Below, in pieces: positions 1 to 8,652 of a DNA stretch of 53,292 bases. The translations under genes and the position numbers were made by a program. The stretch comes from JBEKYD01 sp049509915. Its GTDB lineage: Bacteria; Acidobacteriota; Terriglobia; Bryobacterales; Bryobacteraceae. How positions within the stretch are numbered: the stretch's first letter is position 1; every line of letters begins with the position of its first letter. The notes below the pieces were generated by a model. That model did no database searches and had not been told where the DNA came from. It saw only the letters and a program-made list of their open reading frames with translations. Location of the stretch: contig JBEKZL010000021.1 of NCBI GenBank assembly GCA_049509915.1, positions 1-53,292 of the forward strand. Reading direction: 5' to 3'.

Positions 1-117
1 TAGTCACCAGACGATCCTACGGCTTTCGTACCTTCGACGCGATGGAAATTGCCCTTTATCACCACCTGGGACGACTCCCGGAACCGGAATCCACCCCACA
101 GATTCTGCTGAGGAAGC
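1..117 (+). mobile_element. ISL3-family IS, right-end fragment (copy A1)
   Basis: The first 117 bases match, with scattered substitutions, the last part of the ISL3 transposase gene and right end at 5170-5286; the two copies diverge right after the shared bases gctgaggaagc. The encoded C-terminus (RRSYGFRTFDAMEIALYH) is the region after the catalytic Glu of ISL3 transposases. Compared with the copy at 5.2 kb, one extra C near base 92-95 shifts the frame and removes the stop codon. The rest of this copy lies outside the window. It abuts, and presumably inserted into, a minus-strand coiled-coil gene. Confidence 0.85.
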
Positions 118-1153
118 GTATTTCTTTAGGTCCTGTTCACGCAGGGCTTCTATGGCCGTCTCAAATTCCACGGCAGCCCGGAACCGGGCTTCATCTGCCT
201 TGGCCTGAAAGTCAGCGAGCTTTTCAGCTTCTTTCCGTTCATCCTTCAGCAGGTACAACTGGGCGGTTTCAAGTTCAAATACGCGCTGCGCTGCGGCATG
301 CGGGCATCGTACTCAGCTTCCGCTGCGGAAGCCCCGGTCATGCTACCGCCATGCACGGCCAGTTGATTCTGACGGACTAACCCTTCAAGCTGGCGCTGTA
401 CCTTGTTCGCGTTGGCCGCGTCCCTGGTGCTTGCAATTCGGTACGCTTCCTCATTCGCGCGCTTGACTTCCGCGATATCCGCCAGTTGCTTATCGGTGTT
501 GGCTTCGATTTCTTCGGCCTGCTGTTCCGCGTTATCGTGTTCAGCCTTGCGGCGCGCGGTAGCAATCAGCTTGTCAGCTTCCTTGCGGTTGCCTTGAATG
601 GTAGCTATCTGTTCCGCATCAGCGATGTCAGCGGCCAGCCGGTCAGCCGTGGCCTTCCGCTCTTCCGCAATTTCCGCCATGCGCGTGGTGTGGGCCGCTT
701 CTGCGGACGTACCACTACCGGACCCAGCAAGACGGCGCGCGCTTTCCATCGTGGCGCGTGCCACAATCTGGTTGTCAGAGTACTGTGCATCAGAAGTTTC
801 CCTGTGATCCTGCACGCCCTGCACGCCGGTCTGCACAGCTACGCGGTGTAACTCGCGTTTGACTTCAATATCGTGGGCCGCGTTGATATCGTCAATGGCC
901 TTCTTAGTCTTGCCTAGAAGCGCCAGCTTTTCGCGGTGTGTTTCATTGATGCGGTCCAGCCCGGTCAGTTCAAAGTTCTGGGCTTCACGAAGATAGGACG
1001 CGGCTTCCTTTTCGGCTTCTGTCAGTTCGCGCTTTCGCTTGGCAGCGTCTTCCTCTGCCTTCCTCTGGTCTTCCTTGGCGCTAAGGGTTCGCGCAACAAT
1101 AACCGATCACCAGTAGTCGCGATAACCACATTACCTACGACTGTAAATTCCAC
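118..1153 (-). pseudogene. Broken coiled-coil protein gene
   Basis: Read on the minus strand, this gene probably starts at GTG 1153 behind an AGGGGAG ribosome site. It encodes a short N-terminal segment (VVGNVVIATTGDRLLL) and then a long Ala/Glu/Lys/Arg-rich coiled coil. Two frame changes break it, one near 1085-1107, where the coiled-coil frame has an in-frame stop, and one near 285-310. After reframing, the coiled coil continues (AAAQRVFELETAQLYLLKDE, then EFETAIEALREQDLKKY) until it is cut by the ISL3 end at 117. I recognise no family. Long helical proteins of this kind occur in phage tails and elsewhere, but nothing here fixes the role. Confidence is for a decayed coiled-coil gene only. 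Confidence 0.55.
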
Positions 1154-1257
1154 TTCACTCCCCTCGGAGTAGCCGGTAAACTCCAATATGAATGGCCATT
1201 CGGCGCAGCCGGGCCGGCAACCGGCCGCTGGTTATGTTATAGTCGCGATTATACTGC

Positions 1258-1271
1258 TTGGACTAAACCGC
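1258..1271. repeat. Left 14-bp inverted repeat of IS91-like element
   Basis: TTGGACTAAACCGC is complemented perfectly at 3718-3731. It lies 154 bp upstream of the first recombinase ATG (1412). Confidence 0.7.
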
Positions 1272-1411
1272 TACGCGGTATTCGCGTAGGGCCACCGGTT
1301 CAACGCAAAAGCGCCGCGCTGTCGATTCTGGCTCCTGCCTTCCTCTGAGAGCTCCCCTGCGAAAGCATGGAGTGGCTGCTTGCAGCACATCCTTTTCGCA
1401 AAGGAGCTTTC

Positions 1412-2254
1412 CATGACATCCCTTCGGCAACGCATGACCGAAGACATGCAGGTGCGCAATCTCGCACTCAACACGCAAATGTCTTACGTGCAACAGGTGT
1501 CCCTGTTCGCGCGGCATTTCGACACCAGGTTTACCTGACCAATGAGAAGAAGCTGGCGCCAGGCTCCGTCCTCATCGCCGTCGCTGCCTTGCGATTCCTC
1601 TACAAGGTCTCCCTCAAAAAGAACTGGAGCTTCGGGGACGTAATCCCGGCGCCGAAGAAGCCGCAGAGACTGCCGGTGGTCCTGAGCCCGGAGGAGGTCC
1701 TCCACTTTCTGAGCTGCGTGGCGAGCAGCAAACATCGGGCGATTCTGACGACATGCTACGCCGCAGGATTACGCATCTCCGAGGTCATCTGCCTGAAGCC
1801 CACCGATATTGACAGTCAGCGCATGGTGATTCGCGTGGAGCAAGGCAAGGGGCAGAAGGACCGGTATGTCATGCTCTCGCCCAAGCTGCTGGAAATCCTG
1901 CGCAACTGGTGGCGGGCGGCGAAGCCCAAGCCGTGGCTCTTTCCGGGCGATATTCCGGGCGGCCACATCCAAAGGGAAGCCGTGGAGTTGATGTGCCAGA
2001 AGGCGCAGCGACGTTGCCGCATTGCCAAGCCCATCACGCCCCATTCTATGCGGCACGCCTTCGCGGTCCATCTGCTGGAATCCGGCACCGACGTGCGCAC
2101 CATTCAACTCTTGCTGGGGCATCGCAGCCTGGCCACCACCGCCCGATATCTGCGCATCGCCACCACCAAGGTGTGCGCCGCCACCAGTCCCCTTGACCTG
2201 CTTCCGCGGCCACTCGCCCCTGAGCCGAAGCCTGCCCCACCCCAGCACTTTTGA
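1412..2254 (+). pseudogene. IS91-associated tyrosine recombinase, frameshifted
   Basis: The N-terminal SAM-like domain starts at ATG 1412 (MTSLRQRMTEDMQVRNLALN) and runs into a stop at 1540. The rest, from about 1536 (QVYLTNEKKLAPGSVL), is in another frame and reaches 2254. The junction falls inside a conserved stretch that is missing, so a small out-of-frame deletion of the core-binding domain is the best reading. The catalytic domain is complete: Arg in YAAGLRISEV, Lys in GKGQKDRYVM, His and Arg in HSMRHAF, His in LLLGHRSL, and Tyr in TARYLRI. Known relatives sit directly upstream of IS91-type transposases, as here, with 10 bp between the genes. The protein is probably inactive. Confidence 0.8.
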
Positions 2255-2264
2255 GCGCGGGCAC

Positions 2265-3467
2265 ATGGATCGCCCAAAGCTCGAAGTGGCGGATGTCTTC
2301 CGCCGCTACGGTGCCACCTATCGTCTGCAACACGGCGCTTCGCTGTCTGTCGCGCAGCGCCGCGTGATGACTGCGATTGAATCTTGTCGGACCGCCGTTC
2401 TTGGCGGCCATCTGGAGCGCTGCGACCAGTGCGGCCATGAGCGCTACGCTTACAACTCCTGCTCCGACCGCCACTGCCCAAAATGCCAGTCGCTGGCGCG
2501 CGCGGAATGGCTGGAAAATCGCCGCTCCGAACTCCTCGACACCCAGTATTTCCATGTGGTCTTTACGCTGCCGGAACAGATCGCCCCGATCGCCTGCCAG
2601 AACAAGAGAGTGGTCTATGGCATTCTGTTCCGCGCCACCGCCGAAACCTTGCGCACCATCGCCGCCGATCCCCAGCACCTCGGCGCCGAGATCGGCTTCT
2701 TCGCCGTGCTCCACAGTTGGGGTCAGAACTTGATGCACCATCCCCACCTGCATTGTGTCGTTCCCGGCGGCGGTCTTTCCGCCGACGCTACGCAGTGGAT
2801 TTCCTGCCGCCCCGGATTCTTCTTACCCGTGCGGGTGCTCTCCCGTTTCTTCCGGCGGCTATTTCTCGAGTATTTACTCCAAGCCTTTGACGCGGGAAAG
2901 CTGCAATTCTTTTCCTCCTTGGAGCCGCTGCGCGAGCGGGCCGCCTTCTTGCGCCATTTGGCTCCCACCCGCCGGATGAAGTGGGTAGTCTACGCCAAGC
3001 GCCCTTTCGCCGGGCCCGAGCAGGTGCTGGACTACGTCGGCCGCTACACCCACCGCGTGGCCCTCTCCAACAATCGCCTGCTGGACATCGACCAGGGCAA
3101 GGTCACGTTCCGCTACAAGGACTATCGCCACGACGGCCAACTGAAGACCATGACCCTGGACGCGGAGGAATTCATCCGCCGCTTTCTGCTGCACGTATTA
3201 CCCGATGGCTTCCAGCGCATCCGATACTACGGCTTCCTCGGCAACCGCTACCGCAAAAAGAAACTGGCGCGCTGCCGCCAGTTATTGGGCATGGCGGCTT
3301 GCGCACCACCGGCTCCGGAGGCCAGCCAGGATTACCGGGACCGCTGTGAAGAACTCACCGGCTCTTCGTTGTGGGAATGTCCGGTCTGCCACCAGGGACG
3401 AATGGCAGTAGTTGCCATCCTGCTGCCCAATCCCAACCGGCAGACGGCCGTCACCGACACCTCATGA
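2265..3467 (+). CDS. IS91-family HUH transposase
   Basis: This 400-residue rolling-circle transposase starts at ATG 2265, 10 bp after the recombinase stop. An N-terminal zinc-binding domain (CDQCGHERYAYNSC, then HCPKC) is followed by the HUH motif in HHPHLHCVVPGGG (about residues 157-169). The catalytic-tyrosine region is YVGRYTHRVALSN (about residue 257). A C-terminal CPVCHQG knuckle follows. The family nicks and moves single-stranded DNA by replicative rolling-circle transposition. The ORF is full length with no visible lesion, so it could be active even though its partner recombinase is broken. Confidence 0.93.
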   Translation: MDRPKLEVADVFRRYGATYRLQHGASLSVAQRRVMTAIESCRTAVLGGHLERCDQCGHERYAYNSCSDRHCPKCQSLARAEWLENRRSELLDTQYFHVVFTLPEQIAPIACQNKRVVYGILFRATAETLRTIAADPQHLGAEIGFFAVLHSWGQNLMHHPHLHCVVPGGGLSADATQWISCRPGFFLPVRVLSRFFRRLFLEYLLQAFDAGKLQFFSSLEPLRERAAFLRHLAPTRRMKWVVYAKRPFAGPEQVLDYVGRYTHRVALSNNRLLDIDQGKVTFRYKDYRHDGQLKTMTLDAEEFIRRFLLHVLPDGFQRIRYYGFLGNRYRKKKLARCRQLLGMAACAPPAPEASQDYRDRCEELTGSSLWECPVCHQGRMAVVAILLPNPNRQTAVTDTS

Positions 3468-3717
3468 CACTTACTCTCCAAAATCCGGTCATCCTGCAGC
3501 GGACCAACGTCGCATGGTCAAGCCAGAGGGGGAGTGTTGCCACACCGGTCACAACGGCGATCCGTCGCCAGGCCGAGGGCCTCCCCCGAGCGACTCACAC
3601 CGTCTCCCTGGCGGCATCCCAACGGTTCGCAGCCTGCCTTCTCACCGGCTCAGGCCGTTTCTCCCTTGCCGCCAGCCCCCGGGCACCAATCAAAACACAT
3701 AAGGCCGACATCCTACC

Positions 3718-3731
3718 GCGGTTTAGTCCAA
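3718..3731. repeat. Right 14-bp inverted repeat of IS91-like element
   Basis: GCGGTTTAGTCCAA is the exact complement of 1258-1271 and lies 251 bp after the transposase stop. The interval 3468-3717 shows no convincing ORF. Confidence 0.7.
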
Positions 3732-3733
3732 TC

Positions 3734-3838
3734 CATTTTTAGCCCACCGTCGCGGCCCCCAACTTTCTCTCTCCACCTCCGGCTTCCTACGGCCGTGCCG
3801 CCGGGCTAAAAATGCTCTGCATAACTTCACATTTATAG
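3734..3838. repeat. Long hairpin followed by AACTTCACATT motif
   Basis: A perfect 12-bp inverted repeat (CATTTTTAGCCC at 3734-3745, complement at 3803-3814) encloses 57 bp. About 7 bp after it comes AACTTCACATTTAT (3821-3834). The same architecture, a long hairpin and then AACTTCACATT, occurs at 6771-6854 after the last recombinase gene. It may be a recombinase end or attachment structure; that role is inferred. Confidence 0.5.
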
Positions 3839-3895
3839 CGGTAGCATCGGAACGGTCGCCGTCCGGCGGCTAATCCCGTGTTCATTGAGGTATCG

Positions 3896-4051
3896 ATGCT
3901 ACGTTCCGTTTTTCCGAGAGCTCATCAGAAGTATTTCTCACTGCCGCTATTGGGGCCGATCACCGATGGTTTTGACGACTGGCTCGCCGCCAGTGGCTTC
4001 ACTCTTGGCTCGCGCACGCTGGCGATCAATCTACTGCCGATCGCGGATAGG
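3896..4051 (+). pseudogene. Tyrosine recombinase, N-terminal fragment
   Basis: ATG 3896 follows a GAGG ribosome site at 3887-3890. The fragment encodes about 52 residues (MLRSVFPRAHQKYFSLPLLG onwards, ending LLPIADR), which looks like the N-terminus of a core-binding recombinase domain. At about 4050 it passes directly into ISL3 transposase sequence in another frame. The matching C-terminal part resumes at 5288 beyond the ISL3 right end, but the roughly 200 residues in between are gone, so the ISL3 insertion was followed by a deletion that removed the IS left end as well. Confidence 0.6.
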
Positions 4052-5286
4052 GTTCGTATACCAAGAGGTCCGCATGCTTGGCAGCCCGGAGGGACCGCAG
4101 TCGATCGAGATCACCGTAGAGCCGCATGCGGGCATACGCAGGCGCTGTTCGCGTTGTCGGAAACCGGCGCCGGGCTATGACTGCTTGCCCCAGCGGCGCT
4201 GGCTGTTCGTGCCTCTGTGGGGAATCGCCACCTACTTTTGCTACGCGCCACGGCGGGTGGAGTGTGCCGAGCATGGGATCGTAGTCGAGCACATTCCGTG
4301 GAGCGATGGCAAGCGCCCGGTGACCTGCGCCATGATGGGATTCTTAGCCCGTTGGGGGCGTCGTCTGAGTTGGCGGGAAACGGCGCGAGCGTTCCAGACC
4401 AGTTGGGAAGCGGTCTATCGGTCGGTGGAATGGTTTGTCGAGTGGGGCTTGGCAAACCGCCAACTGTGCGGGGTCGAATCCATCGGCGTGGACGAAATTC
4501 ATTGGGGACGCGGCCTGAAGGCGGACAACTTTCTGACCGTCATCTACCAGATCGATAGCCAGTGCCGACGCCTGCTGTGGGTGGGACGGAGGCGCTCGCA
4601 AGCCACGCTGCGGCGGGGCCTGCAGGCACTGGGGCCGGAGGTCGTCAAAGGGTTGCGTTTTGTGTGCACCGACATGTGGAAGCCCTACTTGAAAGTCGTC
4701 GCGGCCCAGGCCGGCCAAGCTTTGCACGTGCTGGACCGATTCCATATCACGAGCCATTTGAATCAGGCGGTGGATCAGGTGCGTCGGGCGGAGAGCACGC
4801 GCCTGCGGACCCAGAGCAAGAAAGCAGCGCAGCGGCTCAAGCACATGCGCTGGCCCCTGCTACGCCGCGCCAGCCGGGTGCGCGGGCGAGCCCGGCAAAA
4901 GCTCAGTGCCCTGCTGGCTAGCAAACTGGCCACCGCACGGGCCTGGGAGTTGAAGGACAGCTTTTCCCATTTCTGGCAGTACAAATCCGTGATCTGGGCT
5001 GGCGGCTTTCTCGACTATTGGTGCTTCCGGGCCATGCGGAGCCGACTGGAACCGATGAAAAAGGTGGCCCGGATGCTGCGCGCCCATGAGCCGCTGATCC
5101 TGAATTGGTTTCGGGCCAAAGGAGAAATTTCCAACGGTGCCGTTGAGGGCCTCAACAACAAAATCCGAGTAGTTACCAGACGATCCTACGGCTTTCGCAC
5201 CTTCGAGGCTATGGAAATTGCCCTTTATCACAACTTGGGACGACTCCCAGAACCAGAATCAACCCACAGATTCTGCTGAGGAAGCA
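4050..5286 (+). mobile_element. ISL3-family IS, left-truncated (copy A2)
   Basis: The right end matches copy A1 at bases 1-117. No left inverted repeat is found, and the transposase lacks its first residues, so the left end was lost in a deletion ending near 4050. The element lies inside a tyrosine recombinase gene. It is unlikely to move on its own. Confidence 0.8.
4074..5279 (+). CDS. ISL3-family transposase, N-terminally truncated
   Basis: Transposase sequence is recognisable from about 4050 (GFVYQEVRM, normally preceded by 10-20 more residues); ATG 4074 is the first start inside it. A zinc-binding N-terminal region (CSRCRKPAPGYDC then VECAEH) is followed by the DDE catalytic core: Asp in GVDEIHWG, Asp in CTDMWKPY and Glu in GAVEGLNNKI. 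Cut-and-paste transposition is the family function. All three catalytic residues remain, but the missing N-terminus and left end make activity doubtful. Confidence 0.9.
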   Translation: MLGSPEGPQSIEITVEPHAGIRRRCSRCRKPAPGYDCLPQRRWLFVPLWGIATYFCYAPRRVECAEHGIVVEHIPWSDGKRPVTCAMMGFLARWGRRLSWRETARAFQTSWEAVYRSVEWFVEWGLANRQLCGVESIGVDEIHWGRGLKADNFLTVIYQIDSQCRRLLWVGRRRSQATLRRGLQALGPEVVKGLRFVCTDMWKPYLKVVAAQAGQALHVLDRFHITSHLNQAVDQVRRAESTRLRTQSKKAAQRLKHMRWPLLRRASRVRGRARQKLSALLASKLATARAWELKDSFSHFWQYKSVIWAGGFLDYWCFRAMRSRLEPMKKVARMLRAHEPLILNWFRAKGEISNGAVEGLNNKIRVVTRRSYGFRTFEAMEIALYHNLGRLPEPESTHRFC

Positions 5287-5287
5287 G

Positions 5288-5752
5288 TTTTATAAGTCCC
5301 GCTTGCTTCCGATCAACGGCGAGATCGCGGATGAGATCGACCGTTATCTGCGCGTCCGAGCCCGGCGGCGGCTCCCCGCATCAGCGGAGACACCGCTCAT
5401 GTGGAATGCGACCCGGGGAGGCCGGGCCTACACCGGAACTGGGCTGCGACACTGTGTGCAGCCCCTCCTCGAACATTGCGGCATCACCACAGCCACAGGG
5501 AAGTTGCCGAGAGTCCAGGACCTACGTCACAGCTTCGCTGTCAATGCCCTACTGCGCTGGTACCGAGCCGGCGCCGATGTTGAGGCCAAGCTGCCCTTGC
5601 TGGCGACCTAGCTGGGGCACGGTTCGGTCGTATCGACGCATCATTACCTGCACTTCATCGAACCGCTCCGCACCGCCGCCAGCAAGCGATTCGCAGCGCA
5701 TTACGGCGAACTGGTCGCACCACTGCCAAACCCGGCAAGGAGGCGCGGATGA
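5288..5752 (+). pseudogene. Tyrosine recombinase, C-terminal fragment with nonsense mutation
   Basis: Reading begins directly at the ISL3 right border with FYKSRLLPINGEIADEI, which resembles the beta-hairpin carrying the catalytic Lys. The His/Arg box is VQDLRHSF, and LATxLGHGSVVSTHHYL carries the second His and the nucleophilic Tyr. A TAG at 5609-5611 stands where relatives have Tyr before LGH. The frame ends at TGA 5750-5752, overlapping the ATG of the next recombinase. Lesions: truncation by ISL3, a deletion and one nonsense codon. Confidence 0.75.
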
Positions 5753-6762
5753 AAACCGGGCTTCCGAATCTACTCGGCGCCGCAATCCGCGACTACTTCA
5801 CCGACCACCTTCCCCGCCTTCGGGGGACCAGTCCGCACACCATCCACAGTTACCGCGACAGCATGGTTCTGCTGCTACGGTTTCTTTCCCGACAACGGAA
5901 CGAGCCGATTACGGGGCTCGACCTGACGGATCTCGATCCTCCCGGAATCCTCGCGTTCCTGTCCCATCTTGAACAGGAGCGTAAGAATGGCGTCTCCACG
6001 CGAAATGTCCGCCTCTCCGCCATCCACGCGTTCTTTCATTTTGTGGCCTCGCGTAATCCGGAGCATCTCGAATTGGCCCAGCGCGTCCTCGGCATTCCTT
6101 TTAAACGCGCGCGACAACGCGCCATCGATTACCTGGAATACGATGAGATTGACGCCATCCTCAAAGCGATCGACCGGACCACCCCGCAGGGCAGCCGTGA
6201 CTATGCACTCCTGGCGACCATGTTCAACACTGGCGGCCGCGTCCAGGAGATCGCCGATCTGCGCGCCTGTGATCTCCAACTGACCAAGCCCTTCCAAGTG
6301 AGGCTATTTGGCAAAGGGAGAAAAGAGCGCTACTGTCCGCTGTGGCCACAGACCGCTGCGGTATTGAAAGCGTTCACTGATCAACGCGCCGTGGACCTGC
6401 GATCTGAATCTCGGGTGTTTCTGAACCACCGCGGCCGACCGCTCACCCGCTTCGGAATCCGCTACATTCTCGCCAAGTGTCTCGGCATGGCTTGCGCCAA
6501 TGTTCCAAATCTCCGCAAGAAACGGCTGCACCCCCACAGCGTTCGTCACAGTACGGCCGTAGCCCTCCTGAAATCGGGCGTCGACCTATCGAGCATCAGT
6601 CATCTGCTGGGGCATGCCAGTCCGACCACGACGAACCGCTATGCGAAAGTCGACCTCGAAATGAAGCGTCAGGCCATCGCCAAGGTCAAGCCGGTCCCAC
6701 GCCGCTCCCGCACGCCCTGGGGCAAGGACCGCACGATCCTCGACTGGCTGGAGTCCCTGTAA
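5749..6762 (+). CDS. Tyrosine recombinase (XerC/D-like), last gene of RIT-like set
   Basis: This 337-residue recombinase appears intact. An N-terminal core-binding domain (HTIHSYRDSMVLLLRFL) precedes the catalytic domain, with Arg in NTGGRVQEIADL (about residue 163), Lys in LFGKGRKERYCP, His and Arg in PHSVRHSTAV (about residue 263), His in HLLGHASPTTT, and Tyr in NRYAKVD. ATG 5749 overlaps the stop of the upstream recombinase (ATGA), the usual arrangement in multi-recombinase elements, where the proteins act together on element ends. A strong hairpin lies 9 bp after the stop. No exact element partner remains functional beside it. Confidence 0.88.
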   Translation: MKTGLPNLLGAAIRDYFTDHLPRLRGTSPHTIHSYRDSMVLLLRFLSRQRNEPITGLDLTDLDPPGILAFLSHLEQERKNGVSTRNVRLSAIHAFFHFVASRNPEHLELAQRVLGIPFKRARQRAIDYLEYDEIDAILKAIDRTTPQGSRDYALLATMFNTGGRVQEIADLRACDLQLTKPFQVRLFGKGRKERYCPLWPQTAAVLKAFTDQRAVDLRSESRVFLNHRGRPLTRFGIRYILAKCLGMACANVPNLRKKRLHPHSVRHSTAVALLKSGVDLSSISHLLGHASPTTTNRYAKVDLEMKRQAIAKVKPVPRRSRTPWGKDRTILDWLESL

Positions 6763-6770
6763 GCCCGAGA

Positions 6771-6854
6771 AAATGTGGAGTTGGAAGCCAGGGAATCGTG
6801 ATTCGACGCGGTTGCCACGCGTCAACTCCACATTTCTGACAACTTCACATTCAT
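6771..6854. repeat. Nested hairpin and element right end
   Basis: A perfect 13-bp inverted repeat, AAATGTGGAGTTG (6771-6783) with its complement at 6823-6835, encloses 39 bp. These contain a second short stem (GACGCG/CGCGTC). CAACTTCACATTCAT follows at 6840-6854, and the IstB fragment resumes immediately. It could serve as transcription terminator, recombinase site, or both. Confidence 0.6.
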
Positions 6855-7172
6855 CGATGATCAAAAGGTCCGGGTTCGCGTAGCGGCGCAAACGCGCCGG
6901 AAGAGTCTTGTCGGCGAGCGAAGCGGTGAGATCGGCGAGTAATTGAGCCGAAGTGCGATAGAGGACCCGATACCCGTGCACGCAGGCTTTTTGCCCCAGC
7001 GCCTGCATGATGTGACTCTTCCCGATCCCGCTCCAGCCAACCATTAGCAGATTGGTCCGGCGGCGAATGAAGTCACCAGTGGCCAGCTCTTCCATTTGCA
7101 CTCGGTCAAACGTTCTCGGATTGAAGTTCCAGTCGAAGCCTTCCAGGGTTTTGCTCTCCGCAAAACTCGCCT
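6851..7172 (-). pseudogene. istB: IstB-like ATPase fragment (IS21 remnant)
   Basis: The minus-strand reading gives SKTLEGFDWNFNPRTFD, a Walker A region altered to GWSGIGKSHIMQAL and the Walker B LLIIDE, at which point the recombinase element interrupts it. This is the middle of an IstB helper ATPase of IS21 transposition. It is not closely similar to the IstB at 11479-12249, so it comes from a different IS21 element. N-terminal sequence is lost where a DUF4185-like fragment begins on the opposite strand. Confidence 0.82.
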
Positions 7173-7440
7173 CGACTCGCAGGACGGACCGTCGGCGTAC
7201 GAAAGTAACAATGGCGTGGTCCTGGCACGAGTGGCGAAGGCCCGGATTCGCGAGCGCGATGCCTGGGAGTTTTGCGAACGGGTCGATGCCGGCGGGCGGC
7301 CGGTTTGGACCGCGAACGTCACGCACCAAAGTGCTGTATTTCTTTATCCGGCGAACTGCCAGCGGGTGGACGTCGTGTACGACGCCGGAATCGGGCGGTA
7401 TCTGTTGGCCCTGGGGTACGATCATGCGGGCGGATGGGGT
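7173..7440 (+). pseudogene. DUF4185-like protein, C-terminal fragment
   Basis: The plus-strand frame reads NNGVVLARVAKARIRERDAW, then GGRPVWTANV and VVYDAGIGRYLLALGYDHAG, then GGWG. This pattern (LARV..., EF, G-PVW, vvYd-glkRYLL, GGWG) is what I know from DUF4185 proteins, which are beta-propeller-like and often near glycoside hydrolases. Both ends are cut: the 5' side by the IstB fragment, and the 3' side before the expected final motif. It is probably a host gene broken by IS insertion and deletion. Family assignment is from memory of the motif pattern. Confidence 0.5.
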
Positions 7441-7548
7441 CATTTCTCGGTTCTCCCGCAATTTCCGTGCAGGTTTTGATCGTCCGAAAGGCCCCAAAAC
7501 ATAGAGGGGCATAAATGTTCTATTGTTGATGGCAAATGGCTTCTCCCC

Positions 7549-8652
7549 CGAGCCATGTTCAGGCCCTCCTTCCTGATCCCTCCTGTCTCAAGCTGAACTC
7601 AGTTGAGCACCAGGCCGACGGTCGGGTGCTGATTGTGGCTGCCGCCATCGGTTCCATTCACGGACCTTGAATGACCTGCCGTGGCAGGGATCAACCGTCG
7701 TGCTCAGTCTGGCTGTTCGGTGTTTTCGGTGCCGAACCCACGACTGTCCTCGCGCCACGTTCGCAGAGGCTCTGCCGATCGTTTCCAAAGTACGGTCGGC
7801 AAACGAGTCGGCTGTCCGAGACGGTCCGTCTCATTGGTTATGTGTTGGGCGGCGAGGCCGGTGCTCGTCTATCGAGGAGGCTCGGTATGGCAACCAGTCC
7901 CGATACCGTTCTTCGAAAACTGAAGGCGGGACCCTCCGTAGAGGTCCGAGGCGCGAGGGCTCTCGGCGTCGACGATTGGGCTTGGCGCAAGGGTCAAAGC
8001 TATGGGACCATCCTGGTCGATCTGGAATCGCACGCTCCCATTGACCCTCCCATTGACCTGTTGCCGGACCGCCCCGCCGATAGCCCGGCCAGTTGGCTGC
8101 AAGCGCATCCCGGCGAGGAAGTCACCAGCCGCGATCGGGGTGGGATCTACGCTGACGGTGCCACCCCGTGGGGCCCCTCACGCCATTCAAGTGGCCGACC
8201 GTTTCCATTTACTGTGCAATCCGACCTCCGCCGTCGAACGGGTCCTGGAGCGGAAGCGCGCCGCCTTGGCGAACGCAATTGTGACCGTGACGCCGGTACC
8301 GACACCGCCACTAGTCGACAGTTCGCCGAAGATCAAGAGCAGGGTCGAGCAAGATCGTGAGGACCGTCGTCAGCGGCGGCTTGATAACGAAGTAGTTGGA
8401 TTGCACCGTCAGGGCATGAGCCAGCAAGCCATCGGTCTTATGCTACATATTCAGCGAAAGACCGTCCGGCGTTTCCTGCGCGCCGGCCAGTACCCGGAAC
8501 GGTCGACACCGCACCGAAGGCCGCCAGGCATCAATAAATACCAGGAGTTTCTTCTTCGCCGATGGGGTGAGGGCTGTCACAATGCGACCAAACTCTGGCA
8601 CGAGATCCAGGACCAAGGTTATACCGGCGGACGAAGCACGATGGCAAAATTC
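7549..8652 (+). pseudogene. Decayed ISL3-family transposase (type C)
   Basis: Pieces in three frames reconstruct an ISL3 transposase different from copies A and B: CLKLNSVEHQADGRVLIVAA, then a missing zinc-ligand stretch, then NDLPWQGSTVVLSLAV, TSRLSETVRLIGYVLGG, ALGVDDWAWRKGQSYGTILV (catalytic Asp), SRDRGGIYADGA, HAIQVADRFHLLCN and finally WGEGCHNATKLWHEIQ. At least three frameshifts and an internal deletion are present. The C-terminus is cut at 8652 by insertion of ISL3 copy B. Confidence 0.82.

Larger units (their letters stand above)
1258..3731 (+). mobile_element. IS91-like element with tyrosine recombinase
   Basis: A tyrosine recombinase remnant and an IS91-type HUH transposase lie in tandem, bounded by a perfect 14-bp inverted repeat: TTGGACTAAACCGC at 1258-1271 and its complement at 3718-3731. 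IS91-group elements that carry an upstream integrase are known, but the family is usually described as lacking terminal inverted repeats, so the exact borders are inference. The 250 bp downstream of the transposase (3468-3717) are non-coding, as expected for an IS91 end. Immediately outside the right repeat lies the hairpin sequence at 3734. Confidence 0.7.
3821..6854 (+). mobile_element. RIT-like multi-recombinase element, remnant
   Basis: Fragments of one tyrosine recombinase (3896-4051 and 5288-5752) and an intact one (5749-6762), overlapping by ATGA, lie in the same orientation between two AACTTCACATT-containing ends. Recombinase-in-trio (RIT) elements carry three overlapping tyrosine recombinases in this manner. 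The first gene is absent and the second has lost its centre to a left-truncated ISL3 copy. The right end abuts an IstB fragment in the middle of its Walker B motif, showing that the element or its end inserted into an older IS21. The assignment to RIT is by architecture. Confidence 0.55.
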
